Notes: a model not told the origin generated them from the letters alone. A stretch of DNA of 64,000 bases from Flavobacteriales bacterium (GCA_016705545.1 JADIYA010000006.1:124001-188000), one strand, 5' to 3'. Positions 17,906 through 27,455 are shown, counted from the first letter of the stretch. Translations and numbers: made by a program.

Positions 17906-19340
17906 CGTTCTTGCTTCGGCGCAAACGGGAGCGGAGGCGCTCCCAGCCGCGATGATACGCATCGCGGTCAAGCAGGGGGCTGTCCATCGAGGCCTTCCAG
18001 GTGATGAACAGGCCCACAGGCAAGAGCACGAGCAGGCCCATCCACATGCCCGGCCAGCCTTTCATCTCACCGGCGATCACGAGTTTCTCCGTGGCAAAGC
18101 TCACGATGTGGAACACCAGGAAGAAGAGGATGGCGAGCACCACCGGGAGACCCATGCCGCCGCGGCGGATGATGGCGCCGAGTGGAGCGCCGATCAGGAA
18201 GAAGACCAGGCAGGCCATGGCTAGCATGGGCTTGCGGTGCCATTCGGCGGAGAAGCGGGCGAGCTGGTCCTGCCGGCCCTCCACTTCGCGCGCGCATCGT
18301 TCGGCGAAGCTGGCATTGGCGCGTGCCATGTTCATGGCCAGATCAAAGGCTTCGCTCCGGGCGGCAGCTGGCAGCGAATCGAGCCAGGCCCGCATGGAGG
18401 GCTTCGGATCAGGCATCTCGCGGATCGGCACCTGCGCGGTACGCAGGGCGAAGAGGCTGTTGCGCAAATGATCCGCTTGCTCTACTCGGCGAAGCGCCAA
18501 GGTCCCATTGAGGCTGTCGATCCCACCGGTGAGTTGCCCCATGGTGAGCATCTTATAGTGGTCCCGATAGAGGTCCTCGTCGGTGCGCTGCATGCCCAAA
18601 CCGCTGAGGTCCATGGTGATCACGTCCTTGGTGAAGGTGCCGCGCATCATGGGCCAGCGCGCACGGCGGTCGGGCGGAGCACCGCCCTCATCATAGAAGT
18701 GCCCGTCCTCGAGGGTGAGCACCAGGAAATTCCCGTCGGCGCTGCGTTCCATGATCCCGCGTTCGGCGCGGATCACCGTGCCGTTGCCCCGCCGGGCGCC
18801 GCGATGGTCGTAGATGAGGACATCGGTGAGCCGGCCGGTCTCCACATCCTTGTCCATCACGCGGATCGAGAAGCCGTCGATGCCGTTGTAGAAGATGCCG
18901 GGGGTGATGCTCAGCGCAGGCTTCTTCTCGCGCATGTCGTAGAGCAGGCTGTGGAATTTGAGGTTGGCCCGGGGCAGCACGTTGTTGCTGAAGAACAAGG
19001 AAAAGCCCGCCAGCACCAGCGTGAAGGCGATCAGCGGCATCAGGATGCGGCCGAGCCCGAGGCCAGCAGAGCGCATCGGCACCAATTCGCTGTTCTCTCC
19101 CAGTCCGCCCATGGTCATCAGCGAAGCGAGCAGGATGGCCAGCGGCAGGGCCAGTGGCACGAAGCTCGAGCCTGCATAGAGCAGCAGCTCCATCACCACG
19201 CTGATCGGGAGTCCCTTGCCCATCAGCTCGTCCACGTACTTCCATAGGAACTGCATCACCAGGATGAAGACCACCACCAGGAAAGTGATGGCCAGCGGAC
19301 CGATGAAGGCCCGGATGATCATGCGATGCAGCTTCTTCAT
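17880..19340 (-). CDS. LptF/LptG family permease (YjgP/YjgQ)
   Basis: At 486 residues this matches the LptF/LptG fold: MIIRAFIGPLAITFLVVVFILVMQFLW as the first membrane helix, helices 2-3 around PLALPLAILLASLMTMG, a periplasmic jellyroll (about residues 120-330), and three C-terminal helices. These proteins form the transmembrane part of the LptB2FG ABC transporter that extracts LPS from the inner membrane. The periplasmic region is longer than in E. coli, as in other Bacteroidota. Start and promoter (CACCTTTG at 19367-19374, minus) agree with the common core. Which of F or G it represents is not decidable. Confidence 0.93.
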   Translation of the reverse strand: MKKLHRMIIRAFIGPLAITFLVVVFILVMQFLWKYVDELMGKGLPISVVMELLLYAGSSFVPLALPLAILLASLMTMGGLGENSELVPMRSAGLGLGRILMPLIAFTLVLAGFSLFFSNNVLPRANLKFHSLLYDMREKKPALSITPGIFYNGIDGFSIRVMDKDVETGRLTDVLIYDHRGARRGNGTVIRAERGIMERSADGNFLVLTLEDGHFYDEGGAPPDRRARWPMMRGTFTKDVITMDLSGLGMQRTDEDLYRDHYKMLTMGQLTGGIDSLNGTLALRRVEQADHLRNSLFALRTAQVPIREMPDPKPSMRAWLDSLPAAARSEAFDLAMNMARANASFAERCAREVEGRQDQLARFSAEWHRKPMLAMACLVFFLIGAPLGAIIRRGGMGLPVVLAILFFLVFHIVSFATEKLVIAGEMKGWPGMWMGLLVLLPVGLFITWKASMDSPLLDRDAYHRGWERLRSRLRRSKNDAHPAALQ

Positions 19341-19388
19341 GCGGCCATTGGGCGCCCCAACGGCGGCAAAGGTGCGCCGATCAGGGCC

Positions 19389-20261
19389 CTAAGCCCCCAG
19401 CACACGCGTGAGGTTGGCGATCTGCGACGACCAGAGGCTGCGCACATTCTCCACGTCGCCGGGCCAGGCATGGTCAGTGACGATCAGCGCCACCTCATTG
19501 GTCATATCGTCGATGCGGATGCGGAATTCGAAATAGGCGGCCGGGTCGTCATCATCATTCCGGCGGAAGCGGATCACCTCCGGCGCCTTGCGTCCGATCA
19601 TGGTGGCGGCTTCCTCATCGGCGCCCCATTTGAAGGTGTAATGGTCTCCGCGCACGTCCACATCATCGCAATACCATTCGCTGAAACCGCTCGGTGAGCT
19701 GATCAGCTCATAAAGCACGTTGGGGTTGCTGTTGATCTCGAACTCGAGCACCACGCGCTCCTTTAGGGGTTTCCGCTCCACTTGGCGCGGCACCGGTTTC
19801 TCAGCTGGGGCAGTTGCAAGCACAGGTGCCGGTGAAGCACGCTTGGGTTCCGGCTTGGGTTCGGCCGCCTGAACGGGATGTGCGGTCTTTGGGACATTGG
19901 GCGAGGCCGCCTTCTTCGCCAGCGGGGGCTTGGTGAGCGGCTTCTTTGCCGGTGCCTTGGCTATGGTCACCACCGACTTTTTCGGGCTGGCTGCCTTGGC
20001 TCCGGGCTTCGGCTTCGCGGCCTTCTTCAGGCCTGGAGCTTTGGGTTTTGCCTTCGGCTTCGTGGCCTTCGGAATCGGCTTATTGGCCTTGGCATGAGAC
20101 TTCTTGGCAGTGGGCTTCTTCAAAGCCTTGACAGCAGTCTTCGGCTTTGCCTTTGATGGCTTCCCGCTGTTACCGGCTGAAGGCTTCTTCTTCGGGGGAG
20201 CGGAAGGCTTGCTCAAGGTTTTCTTCACGCCCTTGGATGAGGAGGACTTCTTCTTGGCCAT
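19389..20261 (-). CDS. START-like (AHA1-type) domain protein with long basic K/A/P-rich N-terminus
   Basis: The 290-residue protein has two parts. Residues 1 to about 165 are almost entirely Lys, Ala and Pro with S/T, in motifs such as KPKAKPKAPGLKKAAKPK, resembling histone H1 tails and AlgP/HU-tail proteins. Residues about 170-290 form the START-like domain seen across Bacteroidota (FEINSNPNVLYELISSPSGF, DVDVRGDHYTFKWG, FRIRIDDMTNEVALIVTDHA). The domain is usually a free protein of about 130 residues, so the tail is an addition. DNA or polyanion binding is inferred from charge only. The single frame is intact. Confidence 0.85.
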   Translation of the reverse strand: MAKKKSSSSKGVKKTLSKPSAPPKKKPSAGNSGKPSKAKPKTAVKALKKPTAKKSHAKANKPIPKATKPKAKPKAPGLKKAAKPKPGAKAASPKKSVVTIAKAPAKKPLTKPPLAKKAASPNVPKTAHPVQAAEPKPEPKRASPAPVLATAPAEKPVPRQVERKPLKERVVLEFEINSNPNVLYELISSPSGFSEWYCDDVDVRGDHYTFKWGADEEAATMIGRKAPEVIRFRRNDDDDPAAYFEFRIRIDDMTNEVALIVTDHAWPGDVENVRSLWSSQIANLTRVLGA

Positions 20262-20290
20262 AGGTCGATGCGCGTTGGTAGGGTAGCGGC

Positions 20291-20298
20291 TAAAGGTA
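20291..20298 (-). promoter_or_regulatory. Candidate -7 element for the START-domain gene
   Basis: TACCTTTA, followed by GCCGC, lies 30 bp before the start codon on the minus strand and differs from TAnnTTTG only in the last base. Confidence 0.4.
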
Positions 20299-20341
20299 GA
20301 CGGATGATTTTTCCGTGCAAGTCCGCCTTGGATGCTGATCC

Positions 20342-20349
20342 TATATTTG
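20342..20349 (+). promoter_or_regulatory. Promoter -7 element of tRNA-Met
   Basis: TATATTTG matches TAnnTTTG exactly, is followed by CCGCCCC, and stands 28 bp before the tRNA. It is the cleanest promoter core in the window. Confidence 0.6.
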
Positions 20350-20377
20350 CCGCCCCTCGGATAAACCCCTAGGGCTT

Positions 20378-20454
20378 GGCGCGGTAGCTCAGCTGGTTAG
20401 AGCGCATGATTCATAATCCTGAGGTCGGGAGTTCAAGTCTCCCCCGCGCTACCA
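20378..20454 (+). tRNA. tRNA-Met (CAT anticodon)
   Basis: The 77-nt cloverleaf has a 7-bp acceptor stem (GGCGCGG with CCGCGCT, one G-T pair), D-loop AGCTGGTTAGA, anticodon loop TTCATAA, T-loop GTTCAAGTC and an encoded CCA. The CAT anticodon and the general sequence fit elongator tRNA-Met. A lysidine-modified tRNA-Ile2 is less likely but not excluded. Confidence 0.93.
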
Positions 20455-20493
20455 AGGCCATCCCCCGAAAGGCGGATGGCCTTTTGCTTTCTT
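20454..20493 (+). terminator. Intrinsic terminator after tRNA-Met
   Basis: A 10-bp stem AAGGCCATCC / GGATGGCCTT begins at the last base of the tRNA and is followed by TTGCTTTCTT. It ends 9 bp before the next coding start. Confidence 0.75.
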
Positions 20494-20501
20494 TAGCCCG
20501 C

Positions 20502-20918
20502 ATGCGTCAATTGGTCTTCCTGTTCCCCTTGGTCGTTTCGTGCCATGCTCCCTTCGGGCAGGCCGATGAATCGTCGATCCGTCAGCTCATGGCCGAACAG
20601 GAAGCCGCTTGGGACCGGGGCGATATTCCCGGCTTCATGGGGGCCTATGCCGATAGCATTTGCTTCCACAGCCCGAAGGGCAATACCTGCGGCAAACAAC
20701 AGGTCACGGAGAACTACATGCGCTCATACCCCACACCCGAGCATATGGGCGATCTGCAGTTCGGCATCCACGAGGTGGTGCCCGCAGGCGCGGACCATGC
20801 CTGGCTATCGGGATCCTGGGCACTCCACCGGAAGGCCGATACCCTGCAAGGAGCCTTTGCACTGCTTTGGGTGCGGCAGGCTGAGGGCTGGAGGATCTTG
20901 AGGGACCATACCTACTGA
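20502..20918 (+). CDS. SnoaL/DUF4440-like lipoprotein
   Basis: The 138-residue precursor has a lipoprotein-type signal (MRQLVFLFPLVVSC, Cys 14). The mature part resembles the DUF4440/SnoaL-like NTF2 fold: QLMAEQEAAWDRGDIPGFMGAYADS near the start and a final strand GWRILRDHTY. Members are small cone-shaped ligand-binding or cyclase-like domains, and most lack proven function. It lies 3 bp before the rhomboid gene, so it is likely the first gene of the operon running to 22887. Confidence 0.8.
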   Translation: MRQLVFLFPLVVSCHAPFGQADESSIRQLMAEQEAAWDRGDIPGFMGAYADSICFHSPKGNTCGKQQVTENYMRSYPTPEHMGDLQFGIHEVVPAGADHAWLSGSWALHRKADTLQGAFALLWVRQAEGWRILRDHTY

Positions 20919-20921
20919 CCC

Positions 20922-21554
20922 ATGCTCGACGAGACCGGAGCCCCCATCACCTTGCTGCTGCTAGGTGCCAGCGTCGTGCTTTCGGTCCTCGCATTCAGCA
21001 ACCAGAAACTCTTCAGCAACCTGCTTTTCGAGCCCTTCGTGATCAAAGCTCAAGGGCAATGGCACCGCTTCATCACGCACGCCTTCATCCACGCCAATTG
21101 GCCGCACCTGGCCGTGAACATGTTCGTGCTTTTCGGATTCGGGCAGCACGTTGAGCAAGCGCTCTGGTTCTATGCCCCCGCGGCACCGGCGCTCGCCTTT
21201 GCCGCTCTTTACCTGGGCGGCATCCTGTTCTCGTCACTGCCGGCGTATCGCCGCCACCTCCATGATCCGAATTACCGGGCTGTTGGTGCCAGCGGCGCGG
21301 TATCAGCCATCCTGTTCGCCTACATCCTGATGACGCCGACCAACACCATCCGCTTCCTCTTCATCCCGGCGCCCATACCGGCCTGGGTTTTCGGCGGCCT
21401 CTACCTGGCCTACAGCTGGTACATGGACAAGCGCGGCCAGGACAACGTGGCGCACGATGCGCACTTCTATGGCGCGGTGTTCGGCCTGGTGTTCATGATC
21501 GTTCTCGACCCGGGCATCGTGGCCGCCTTCATCACGCAGATCTTCGGCGAATGA
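20922..21554 (+). CDS. Rhomboid family intramembrane serine protease
   Basis: The 210-residue protein has six hydrophobic segments. The catalytic Ser lies in AVGASGAVSAILFAY (GxSG) and the catalytic His in AHDAHFYGAVFG. The HANWPHLAVNM segment supplies the Asn/His of the oxyanion region. It cleaves membrane helices within the bilayer; substrates unknown. The stop overlaps the GmhB start by 4 bp. Confidence 0.93.
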   Translation: MLDETGAPITLLLLGASVVLSVLAFSNQKLFSNLLFEPFVIKAQGQWHRFITHAFIHANWPHLAVNMFVLFGFGQHVEQALWFYAPAAPALAFAALYLGGILFSSLPAYRRHLHDPNYRAVGASGAVSAILFAYILMTPTNTIRFLFIPAPIPAWVFGGLYLAYSWYMDKRGQDNVAHDAHFYGAVFGLVFMIVLDPGIVAAFITQIFGE

Positions 21555-22048
21555 GCTTGCGCCCCGGACTCTTCCTGGACCGCGATGGCGTGATCAACCG
21601 CGAGCGCGGGGAGCATACTTGGCGCATGGCTGATTTCGAGCTGCTGCCTGGAGTGGCCGAGGCCGTGCGCTACGCCACGGATGCCGGTTATGCCGTGGTG
21701 GTGATCACGAACCAGAGCGGGATCGGTCTGGGATTGTATGGGCACGCCGATGTGACGGCCCTCCATGAGCGACTGGAATCCGAATTGGCCGCTTCCGGCG
21801 CGCGAATCAACCTCATCCTTTACTGCCCTCACCACCCGTCGAAAGGCAAGTGCTTGTGCCGCAAACCCGGAGGACTGCTGCTGGAACGCGCCATTGCCCG
21901 GCTCGGGATCGACCCTGCGCCCTCGGTGATGATCGGCGACCGAGAGCGCGATGTGCAATCAGCGGAATCAGCGGGCGTTCGAGGAGTGCTGGTGCCCGCC
22001 AATGGCGATCTGCGCAATGCCGTGAAGCGCGAACTTCGCCCCGCATGA
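21551..22048 (+). CDS. gmhB: D-glycero-beta-D-manno-heptose-1,7-bisphosphate 7-phosphatase (HAD)
   Basis: The 165-residue HAD-IIIA phosphatase has the nucleophile motif FLDRDGVINRE, VVVITNQSGIG (motif II), the zinc-binding loop CPHHPSKGKCLCRKP, and MIGDRERDVQSA (motif IV). This arrangement is that of GmhB, which makes heptose 1-phosphate for LPS inner core (or for S-layer heptose). HisB-type phosphatases share the zinc loop, so histidinol-phosphatase activity is a weaker alternative. It is coupled by ATGA overlaps on both sides. Confidence 0.85.
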   Translation: MSLRPGLFLDRDGVINRERGEHTWRMADFELLPGVAEAVRYATDAGYAVVVITNQSGIGLGLYGHADVTALHERLESELAASGARINLILYCPHHPSKGKCLCRKPGGLLLERAIARLGIDPAPSVMIGDRERDVQSAESAGVRGVLVPANGDLRNAVKRELRPA

Positions 22049-22887
22049 CCGAATGGGTGGACCATAACGGCGATCTGCACCCGGCCGATGAGCCCGTGCT
22101 CCGGCTGGATAACCGCGCCTTCCACTTCGGCGATGGCCTCTTCGAGAGCATCCGCGTGGTGGGGGGCAAGCCGTGCTTCCTCGATGCGCATTGGGCGCGC
22201 ATGAGCACCGGCGCCGATCTGTTGCGGATCACCCTTCCGAAAGGATTCGACCGGCAGCGCTTCGGCGAAGCCGTGCAGGCCATCATCGAGAAATCGGGGA
22301 TCACGAGCGGCCGCATGCGCTTCACCCTCTTCCGCGGCGGCAGTGGCTATTACCGGCCCGAGACCGACCAAGGGGCCTACACCATCGAGCTGAGAGCCTT
22401 GGCCGATCCGCATCATGTGCTCAATCCCAACGGGCTCTTGGTGGATATCTGGCCCGAGATGCGCAAACCGGTGAATGAGCTATCGAGGCACAAGACGCTC
22501 AATTGCCAATACTACATCATGGCGGCGCTCTGGAGCCGGGCGCGCGGCCTCGACGATTGCCTGCTGCAGAACGATCGCGGCAACATCATCGAGAGCAGCG
22601 CTGGCAACCTGTTCATCGTGAGCAATGGGGTGCTGTACACGCCATCATTGACCGACGGCTGCCTCGGCGGCGTGATGCGCGCGCAAGTGATCAACCTCGC
22701 CATCGCCAATGGGATCAAGGTGTACGAGTGCTCCTTGAACCCGCAGAACCTGCTGGCTGCAGACGAGCTTTTCTTCACCAATGCGATCCAGGGCATCCGC
22801 TGGGCGGGCGGCTATCGCACCAAGCGATACACGCACAAGATGGCGGGCGCGCTCACCGATCTGCTGGTGAAGGCAACCACTAATTGA
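22045..22887 (+). CDS. Class IV aminotransferase (PabC/IlvE-like)
   Basis: The 280-residue PLP enzyme opens VDHNGDLHPADEPVLRLDNRAFHFGDGLFESIRV, the fold-IV start with the FGDGLFE loop. The catalytic Lys is in SRHKTLNCQYY. ESSAGNLFIV and TDGCLGGVMR bind the PLP phosphate. The family includes branched-chain aminotransferase, D-amino-acid aminotransferase and aminodeoxychorismate lyase (PabC); the length is nearest to PabC/DAAT. The end overlaps the convergent YqgE gene by 8 bp. Confidence 0.85.
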   Translation: MTEWVDHNGDLHPADEPVLRLDNRAFHFGDGLFESIRVVGGKPCFLDAHWARMSTGADLLRITLPKGFDRQRFGEAVQAIIEKSGITSGRMRFTLFRGGSGYYRPETDQGAYTIELRALADPHHVLNPNGLLVDIWPEMRKPVNELSRHKTLNCQYYIMAALWSRARGLDDCLLQNDRGNIIESSAGNLFIVSNGVLYTPSLTDGCLGGVMRAQVINLAIANGIKVYECSLNPQNLLAADELFFTNAIQGIRWAGGYRTKRYTHKMAGALTDLLVKATTN

Positions 22888-23464
22888 GCGAAGGGTCTTC
22901 CGGGAAGTTGGCGAGCGGGGCGAAGGCGCGTCCCATGCCGCGCAGGGTGTTGCCCCAGAGCGCTTCCACGCGCAGGTCCATCACGCGTCGTCGGTCGGCA
23001 GGGGCGATCAGCCAAGAGCGATCCCCGAGCTCTTTCTTGAGTTGATCCGGACCCCAGCCGCTGTAACCCACGAAGAAGCGCACATGCTTGCTGAGCTTGG
23101 GGTCCGTGGCCAAGAGGGAGCGCAACTGCTCATAATCGCCGCCCATGTGCACGCCATCCACTACTTCAGCGCTGCCTTCGATCGCTTTCCCAAGCGTGTG
23201 CAGGTAGTAGAGCTCGCCGCTCTGCACGGGTCCGCCGATGCCCACGTGCGCATTCACGGGCGGGAAATTCTCCATGAGGTCATTGATGGTGATGTCCATC
23301 CGGCGGTTCAGCACGAATCCGAAGGAGCCCTCGTCGTTGTGGTCGCAGAGCAGCACCACCGTGCGCCGGAAGTAGGGGTCGGGCAGGTAAGGCTCGCTCA
23401 CGAGAAGCCGGCCGCGCGAAGGAAGCAGGCGATTCTCCGGGTCGAAGTCGAGCAAATGGCCCAT
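22880..23464 (-). CDS. YqgE/AlgH family protein
   Basis: At 194 residues it has the family features: GRLLVSEPYLPDPYFRRTVVLLCDH, GFVLNRRMD, GIGGPVQSGELYYLH and RFFVGYSGWGPDQLKKEL. AlgH/YqgE proteins are widespread and cytoplasmic with no proven biochemical activity. A TACCTTCC sequence (23472-23479, minus) resembling the window's promoter core precedes the ATG. Confidence 0.92.
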   Translation of the reverse strand: MGHLLDFDPENRLLPSRGRLLVSEPYLPDPYFRRTVVLLCDHNDEGSFGFVLNRRMDITINDLMENFPPVNAHVGIGGPVQSGELYYLHTLGKAIEGSAEVVDGVHMGGDYEQLRSLLATDPKLSKHVRFFVGYSGWGPDQLKKELGDRSWLIAPADRRRVMDLRVEALWGNTLRGMGRAFAPLANFPEDPSLN

Positions 23465-23592
23465 GCGGTGCGGAAGGTAGGAGGGAGGAGCGTCCGGCAC
23501 CAAGGTCCAGCGAGTTCCGGTCACGGCAGGTTGTTCGCAGGTCTTGGATGGCCTTTGGAACTGGATACTGATCCATGGCCGACATTCGCGCA

Positions 23593-24690
23593 ATGAGGTG
23601 CCTGCTCTTCGCACTGTTGCTGCCTTCCCTCGCGGAGGCGCAGCTCATCACGCCAGATCTGCTCTCCGTGCTGCCCGTGCAGTTGAATGAGACCAGCGGC
23701 TTGGTGGTGATCGATGGCGCGGTGTGGACGGTGCTTGATAGCGGCAATCCGCCAGCGGTGCTGCAGGTTGATCCATTGAACGGCACAGTCACGCGCACGG
23801 TGCAGCTCATCGGCGCGAGCAATTTCGATTACGAGGACATCACGGCTGATGCGAATTGGGTGTATATCGGCGACTTCGGCAATAACTCGGGCTCGCGCAC
23901 GGATCTGCGCATCTATCGCTTCCCGCGATCGGCGCTGGAGGATGTTGGCATCGTCTCGGTCCAGGTCGAGGTGATCGCCTTCTCCTTCGCCGATCAAACG
24001 GACTTCACGCCGGCGTTCAATGGCACCAACTTCGATTGCGAGGCTTTCGTTGCCATGGACGACAGCCTCTTCCTTTTCACCAAGCGCTGGATTGACGAGA
24101 CCACGCGGCTCTATGCGCTGCCAGCCGCGCCCGGAACGCATGTGGCCAGCGTTCGCGGCGATCACGACACCGATGGGCTGATCACGGCCGCTTCATGGGA
24201 TGGCGCTGGTCGTCTTGTGCTGCTCGGGCATGAGGATGATCCAGGCCAGCCTTTCATTATCCACTTCAATGCGGTGCAGGGCCACGATTTCTTCGGACAG
24301 CCCGGCATCCGGCGCGAAGTGGACCTCTTTGACCACCAGACCGAGGGCATCGCTTGGCTCACGCCCGATGATTGGATCCTGAGCAACGAACTGGCGAACG
24401 GCTTCCCGGCGGCGCTCTGGAGCATTGATGTCATGTCAACGAGGATCGCTTCACCATCGGGCGACCGGATACGGGCCTATCCCATCCCTGCGAGCGATCG
24501 CATCAGCTTTATCGGCCCACACGGAACCATGCGCGTGGAACTGCATGATGCGTCCGGGCGAATCGTCCTCGGCTCCCACGAGATCATTGATGGGCAGGTG
24601 GACGTGTGCGATTTGGCTGCTGGGCGCTACGTGGCGCGCATCGCTTGCCTTGGCAGCGAGTTTCGTTTGCCCGTGGTGATCGCGCGCTGA
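23593..24690 (+). CDS. T9SS-exported protein with type A C-terminal sorting domain
   Basis: The start at 23593 gives a good signal peptide (MRCLLFALLLPSLAEAQ); an ATG at 23575 is possible. Residues about 20-280 look like a beta-propeller: LNETSGLVVIDGAVWTVLDSG, YEDITADANWVYIGDFG and TEGIAWLTPDDWILSNE. The last 80 residues are a Por_Secre_tail-type domain (YPIPASDRISF, VELHDASGRIV, LAAGRYVARI), the signal for export by the type IX system and attachment or release at the surface. Ligand unknown. Confidence 0.88.
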   Translation: MRCLLFALLLPSLAEAQLITPDLLSVLPVQLNETSGLVVIDGAVWTVLDSGNPPAVLQVDPLNGTVTRTVQLIGASNFDYEDITADANWVYIGDFGNNSGSRTDLRIYRFPRSALEDVGIVSVQVEVIAFSFADQTDFTPAFNGTNFDCEAFVAMDDSLFLFTKRWIDETTRLYALPAAPGTHVASVRGDHDTDGLITAASWDGAGRLVLLGHEDDPGQPFIIHFNAVQGHDFFGQPGIRREVDLFDHQTEGIAWLTPDDWILSNELANGFPAALWSIDVMSTRIASPSGDRIRAYPIPASDRISFIGPHGTMRVELHDASGRIVLGSHEIIDGQVDVCDLAAGRYVARIACLGSEFRLPVVIAR

Positions 24691-24691
24691 G

Positions 24692-25027
24692 CTATTCTGA
24701 CCGAACGGGAGCATCGAGCAGCACTACATCCAGCTTGCGGTGGGTGTAGGAGCGTTGCAACGAGGCCCGTTTCTCATCGGCTTCGTCCTTGGTGCCGAAG
24801 AGCAGCACGTCGAGGTTGTCATCGGCGATGTCCTTCAACTCAGCGTACTGCTCACGGAACTGCGCTGCGAGCTTCATTTTGCTCATGGCTTCGCTGGTCT
24901 CGATCACCGGAGTGATGCAGACCGGGCTGCCGCTGCGCCAATTGCCGATGGCTAGGCTGTAGATGGTGTTCTGGGCCAAGGCCTGAAGACCACAGAGCAG
25001 GAGCGCGGAGGCGAGGAGGTATCTCAT
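24692..25027 (-). CDS. Small secreted hypothetical protein
   Basis: The ATG at 25027 gives 111 residues with a signal peptide (MRYLLASALLLCGLQALAQ). The mature part is soluble and helical, beginning NTIYSLAIGNWRSGSPV and containing LKDIADDNLDVLLFGTKDEA. I do not recognise the family. It lies 26 bp downstream of the GH20 gene on the same strand and ends 1 bp from the convergent T9SS gene. Its size suggests a periplasmic accessory. Confidence 0.65.
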   Translation of the reverse strand: MRYLLASALLLCGLQALAQNTIYSLAIGNWRSGSPVCITPVIETSEAMSKMKLAAQFREQYAELKDIADDNLDVLLFGTKDEADEKRASLQRSYTHRKLDVVLLDAPVRSE

Positions 25028-25053
25028 GTCGTTCTCGTTGCGCAAAGATTGTT

Positions 25054-27359
25054 CTATCGCACCTCAATCTCATCCAGGAACATCCACGCCGGGTTGCCTG
25101 CTCCGGGGAAGCTTTCGGGGATATTGCCGCTATGCTGCACGGCGATTCGGACCACCGCCTCATTTTGCGCGCCTCGCGTTTTCGCCCTGTGGTGCCTTCT
25201 GAGCCCGGGTGGTTCCGGTCCCATCAGGAACTATTGCTGGGCGTTATCGCACCAACGACGGTGTGAAGGTCTTGCCGTCGCTGCTCACGCTGAAGTCCAC
25301 GGTTCGAGGTAGATGGATCCAACTGTGTGTCTCGTTCAGCGCTCCGATGGCGATGCGGCTGATATCCCGCACACTGCCCAGATCCACCGTAATGGTGACG
25401 CCTTCGCGCCAGCCCAGCCATTCGGTGTTCACGCGCTTCTCTTGCGCGGTGATGCCATCCACCAAGGTGAAGGCGCCGCCCTCGTTGTAGCGTTCGTTGG
25501 GCGGCACGCTGAGGGTGATGGGGCGGGCGGTGGCATTGTTGAATGCGAAGGTTTTCGATGACACAGGAAAGGCCTTCTGCCTTCGAGAAATCCAGCCGCG
25601 TTAGTGACGGCTCGTTGATATCACCAGCGGGCTCGATACAAGGTTGACCGCCATTGTTTGGCTCATCGCACCGGCGGCTCCCTAGATTATCGGTCCGGCC
25701 AACCTGGATCCATTGTCTCCCTCGCACCTGTGAGTCAACAGCGATTTCACCGGGATTGGGCCCTTGTTCAGGTGTGACACGCACTTGGTACATGCTCTTG
25801 CTCGCATTCACCTTCATCGCCTCCAGTTCTGGGAACTCGTTCTCCAAGCGACGGATGAAGTCCGCTTCGTTCCGCTTCGCCTTCGGCGTCCACAGCACTT
25901 CCGCCAAGGCCAGCATGCGCGGCACGGCCATGTATTCCACATGCTCGGGGGTGAGGATGTACTCCGTCCACACGTTGCCCTGCGCGCCGAGGATGTACTT
26001 CGCTTCCTCGGGCTTCAGCTCGGCGGGGATCGGCTCATAGCCGTACACCTTCTGCAATGTGGTGTAGCCACCGAAGGCCAGCGGTTCGTTCGCGGGGTCG
26101 CCCTGGTAGTGGTCGAAATAGCAATGGCTGCCGGGGCTCATGACCACATTGTGCTTCTGCTTCGCTGCTGCCACACCGCCTTCCGTTCCGCGCCAGCTCA
26201 TCACGGCCGCGTTCGGCGCCAGGCCGCCTTCCAGGATCTCGTCCCAGCCGATGATCTTCCGGCCCTTGCTGTTCACGAACTTCTCGATGCGCTGGATGAA
26301 GTAGCTCTGCAGTTCGTGCTCGTCCTTCAAGCCGTGCGTTTTCATCCGCGACTGGCATTCCGCGCAGGTCTTCCAACGCTCTTTCGGGCATTCATCTCCG
26401 CCGATATGGATCAGCTCGCTGGGGAAGAGGTCCATCACTTCGGTGAGCACATCTTCCAGCATGGTGAACACGCTGTCGTTGCCCGCGCAGAACACATCAT
26501 CGAAGACGCCCCAGCCCTTCTGCACTTTGTAAGGTCCGCCCGTGCAGCCCAGTTGCGGGTAACTCGCCAGCGCGGCCAAGGCATGCCCCGGCATCTCGAT
26601 CTCCGGCACCACGGTGATGTGCCGCGCCGCCGCGTAGGCCACCACATCGCGGATCTGCTCCTGCGTGTAGAAGCCACCGTAGGGAATGCTGTCGTATTCG
26701 CGCCGACTGTACGGTCCCACCTGGGATCCGCTACGCCAAGCGCCCACTTCGGTGAGCTTCGGGTACTTCTTGATCTCGATCCGCCAGCCTTGGTCCTCCG
26801 TGAGGTGCCAGTGGAAACGATTCATCTTGTAGCGTGCCAGCAGGTCGATGTACTTCTTGGTGAATTCCACGCTCCAGAAGTGGCGGCAGGCATCGAGGTG
26901 CATGCCCCGCCATTGGAAGCGCGGCCAATCGGTGATGGTGAGGCAAGGGAGGTTGCCGGTTCCGCGGCCCTGCTCCAGTAATTGGATCAGCGTCCGGCTT
27001 GCCCGGAAGAGGCCTTCCTCCGACGGTGCTGTGACCGAGATTCCATCCGGTGCGACGTGTACACTGTGCCATTCATCCGGAAGAAGGGTATCGGGTTGGA
27101 TGCGATTGAACTGGATGCGGAGCGGCAGAAGGCAATCCTTGGTCTTCGGCATCTGCAGCGGCGCCAGTTCCGCTTGAAGCAGATCGAATAATTCCTTGGA
27201 GGCGGATCCGCTCACATCAACCTGCCACGGGCAGCCTAAATCCAGCGTGCCGGGCTCCATCCGCAATTCCACGGGTTCAGGGATCAGGTTCAGCTCGGTC
27301 GGAGCTTGTGCCAAGGCGCTGGACGCCAATAGGAATAAAAGGGCAGGGGTGATACGCAT
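25054..27359 (-). pseudogene. Beta-N-acetylhexosaminidase (GH20), C-terminal frameshifts
   Basis: A signal peptide (MRITPALLFLLASSALAQ) is followed by the GH20b domain and the catalytic barrel: FHWHLTEDQGWRIEIK, MPGHALAALASYPQL and IHIGGDECPKERW, where the D-E pair is catalytic, then IGWDEILEG. The enzyme removes terminal GlcNAc/GalNAc, probably in the periplasm or at the surface for chitin or peptidoglycan fragments. Near 25560 homology moves to another frame (FAFNNATARPITLSVPP, WLGWREGVTITVDLG), and near 25240 to a third ending GAGNPAWMFLDEIEVR with a TAG at 25054. The catalytic domain is intact. Confidence 0.85.
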
Positions 27360-27449
27360 CGGGCTAAAGGTCGTGTCGGTGCACCTTTCTTCGAACCCTA
27401 CTGTGCATAGGCTGCGGCTCTATGTGTGCTCTTCGCCTGGAAAAGCTCA

Positions 27450-27455
27450 TATTTG
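27450..27455 (+). promoter_or_regulatory. Candidate -7 element of rpsP
   Basis: TATTTG, followed by CGGCCCC, lies 36 bp before the rpsP ATG. The preceding base pattern is an incomplete TAnnTTTG, but the downstream CGGCCCC matches the tRNA-Met and def promoters. Confidence 0.45.
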
